Assembly (NCBI GenBank): GCA_947037995.1
Contig: CAMQUV010000052.1
Coordinates: 1-7,107, forward strand
Direction: 5' to 3'
Length of the DNA stretch: 7,107 nt
Source of the DNA: an uncultured Rikenellaceae bacterium
Lineage (GTDB): Bacteria > Bacteroidota > Bacteroidia > Bacteroidales > Rikenellaceae
A program made the translations under genes and the position numbers. A model generated the notes under the pieces. That model saw only the letters and a list, made by a program, of their open reading frames with translations. It had not been told where the DNA came from and searched no databases. Shown in pieces: positions 7,059 through 7,107 of the stretch (its first letter is position 1; each line of letters begins with the position of its first letter).

Positions 7059-7107
7059 ATGAAAACAGATAGGCTCGAGACCACCCCTAGTGGCACACCT
7101 TTACGTA
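7059..7107 (+). CDS. Start of a further gene, cut by the right edge; possibly murG
   Basis: An ATG at 7059 opens a frame of 16 complete codons that runs off the window, 14 bases after the ftsW stop. The residues are MKTDRLETTPSGTPLR. They have no signal peptide and cannot identify a family alone. In many Bacteroidota the gene after ftsW in the division and cell-wall cluster is murG, which makes lipid II from lipid I. MurG proteins often begin with a short hydrophilic stretch before their GGGTGGH glycine loop. A polar leader ending in LR fits that pattern, but this is inference from position. The tight spacing suggests one operon with ftsW. Confidence 0.55.
   Translation, partial: MKTDRLETTPSGTPLR

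Overview
The window looks like chromosomal DNA of a member of the Bacteroidota, probably order Bacteroidales. Three things support this. The two secreted glycoside hydrolases are lipoproteins of families (GH92 and GH20) that are abundant in gut Bacteroidales. Genes start without good Shine-Dalgarno sequences in AT-rich leaders. Two intergenic regions carry exact matches to the Bacteroidota -7 promoter element TAnnTTTG. The genus cannot be named from the sequence alone.

Layout. Positions 1-171 hold an open minus-strand frame running off the left edge. It is a possible divergent gene with a TTG start and no recognised product. From 222 to 4700 two plus-strand genes encode lipoprotein exo-glycosidases: a GH92 alpha-mannosidase and a GH20 beta-N-acetylhexosaminidase with C-terminal accessory domains. 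From 4763 to 7044 come a small GtrA-family membrane protein and an FtsW-type SEDS peptidoglycan polymerase. A 16-codon start of another gene lies at 7059-7107. Its place directly after ftsW makes murG a reasonable but unproven guess. No RNA gene, mobile element, CRISPR array or convincing terminator was seen.

How the genes work together. The two glycosidases would trim mannose and GlcNAc/GalNAc from host or dietary glycans at the cell envelope. No SusC/SusD pair or regulator is visible in the window. The second block is separated from the first by 62 bases holding a promoter-like element. It probably forms its own operon for envelope biogenesis: GtrA-type proteins are linked to polyprenyl-phosphate-sugar translocation, and FtsW polymerises lipid II at the septum.

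The most unusual feature is that both neighbouring membrane proteins, GtrA and FtsW, end in strongly acidic, low-complexity tails rich in Asp, Glu, Tyr and Asn. The FtsW tail is about 98 residues with 44 acidic residues and makes the protein far longer than typical FtsW. I see no clear evidence for a wholly new multi-gene system. The paired acidic tails and the gtrA-ftsW linkage are the best leads.
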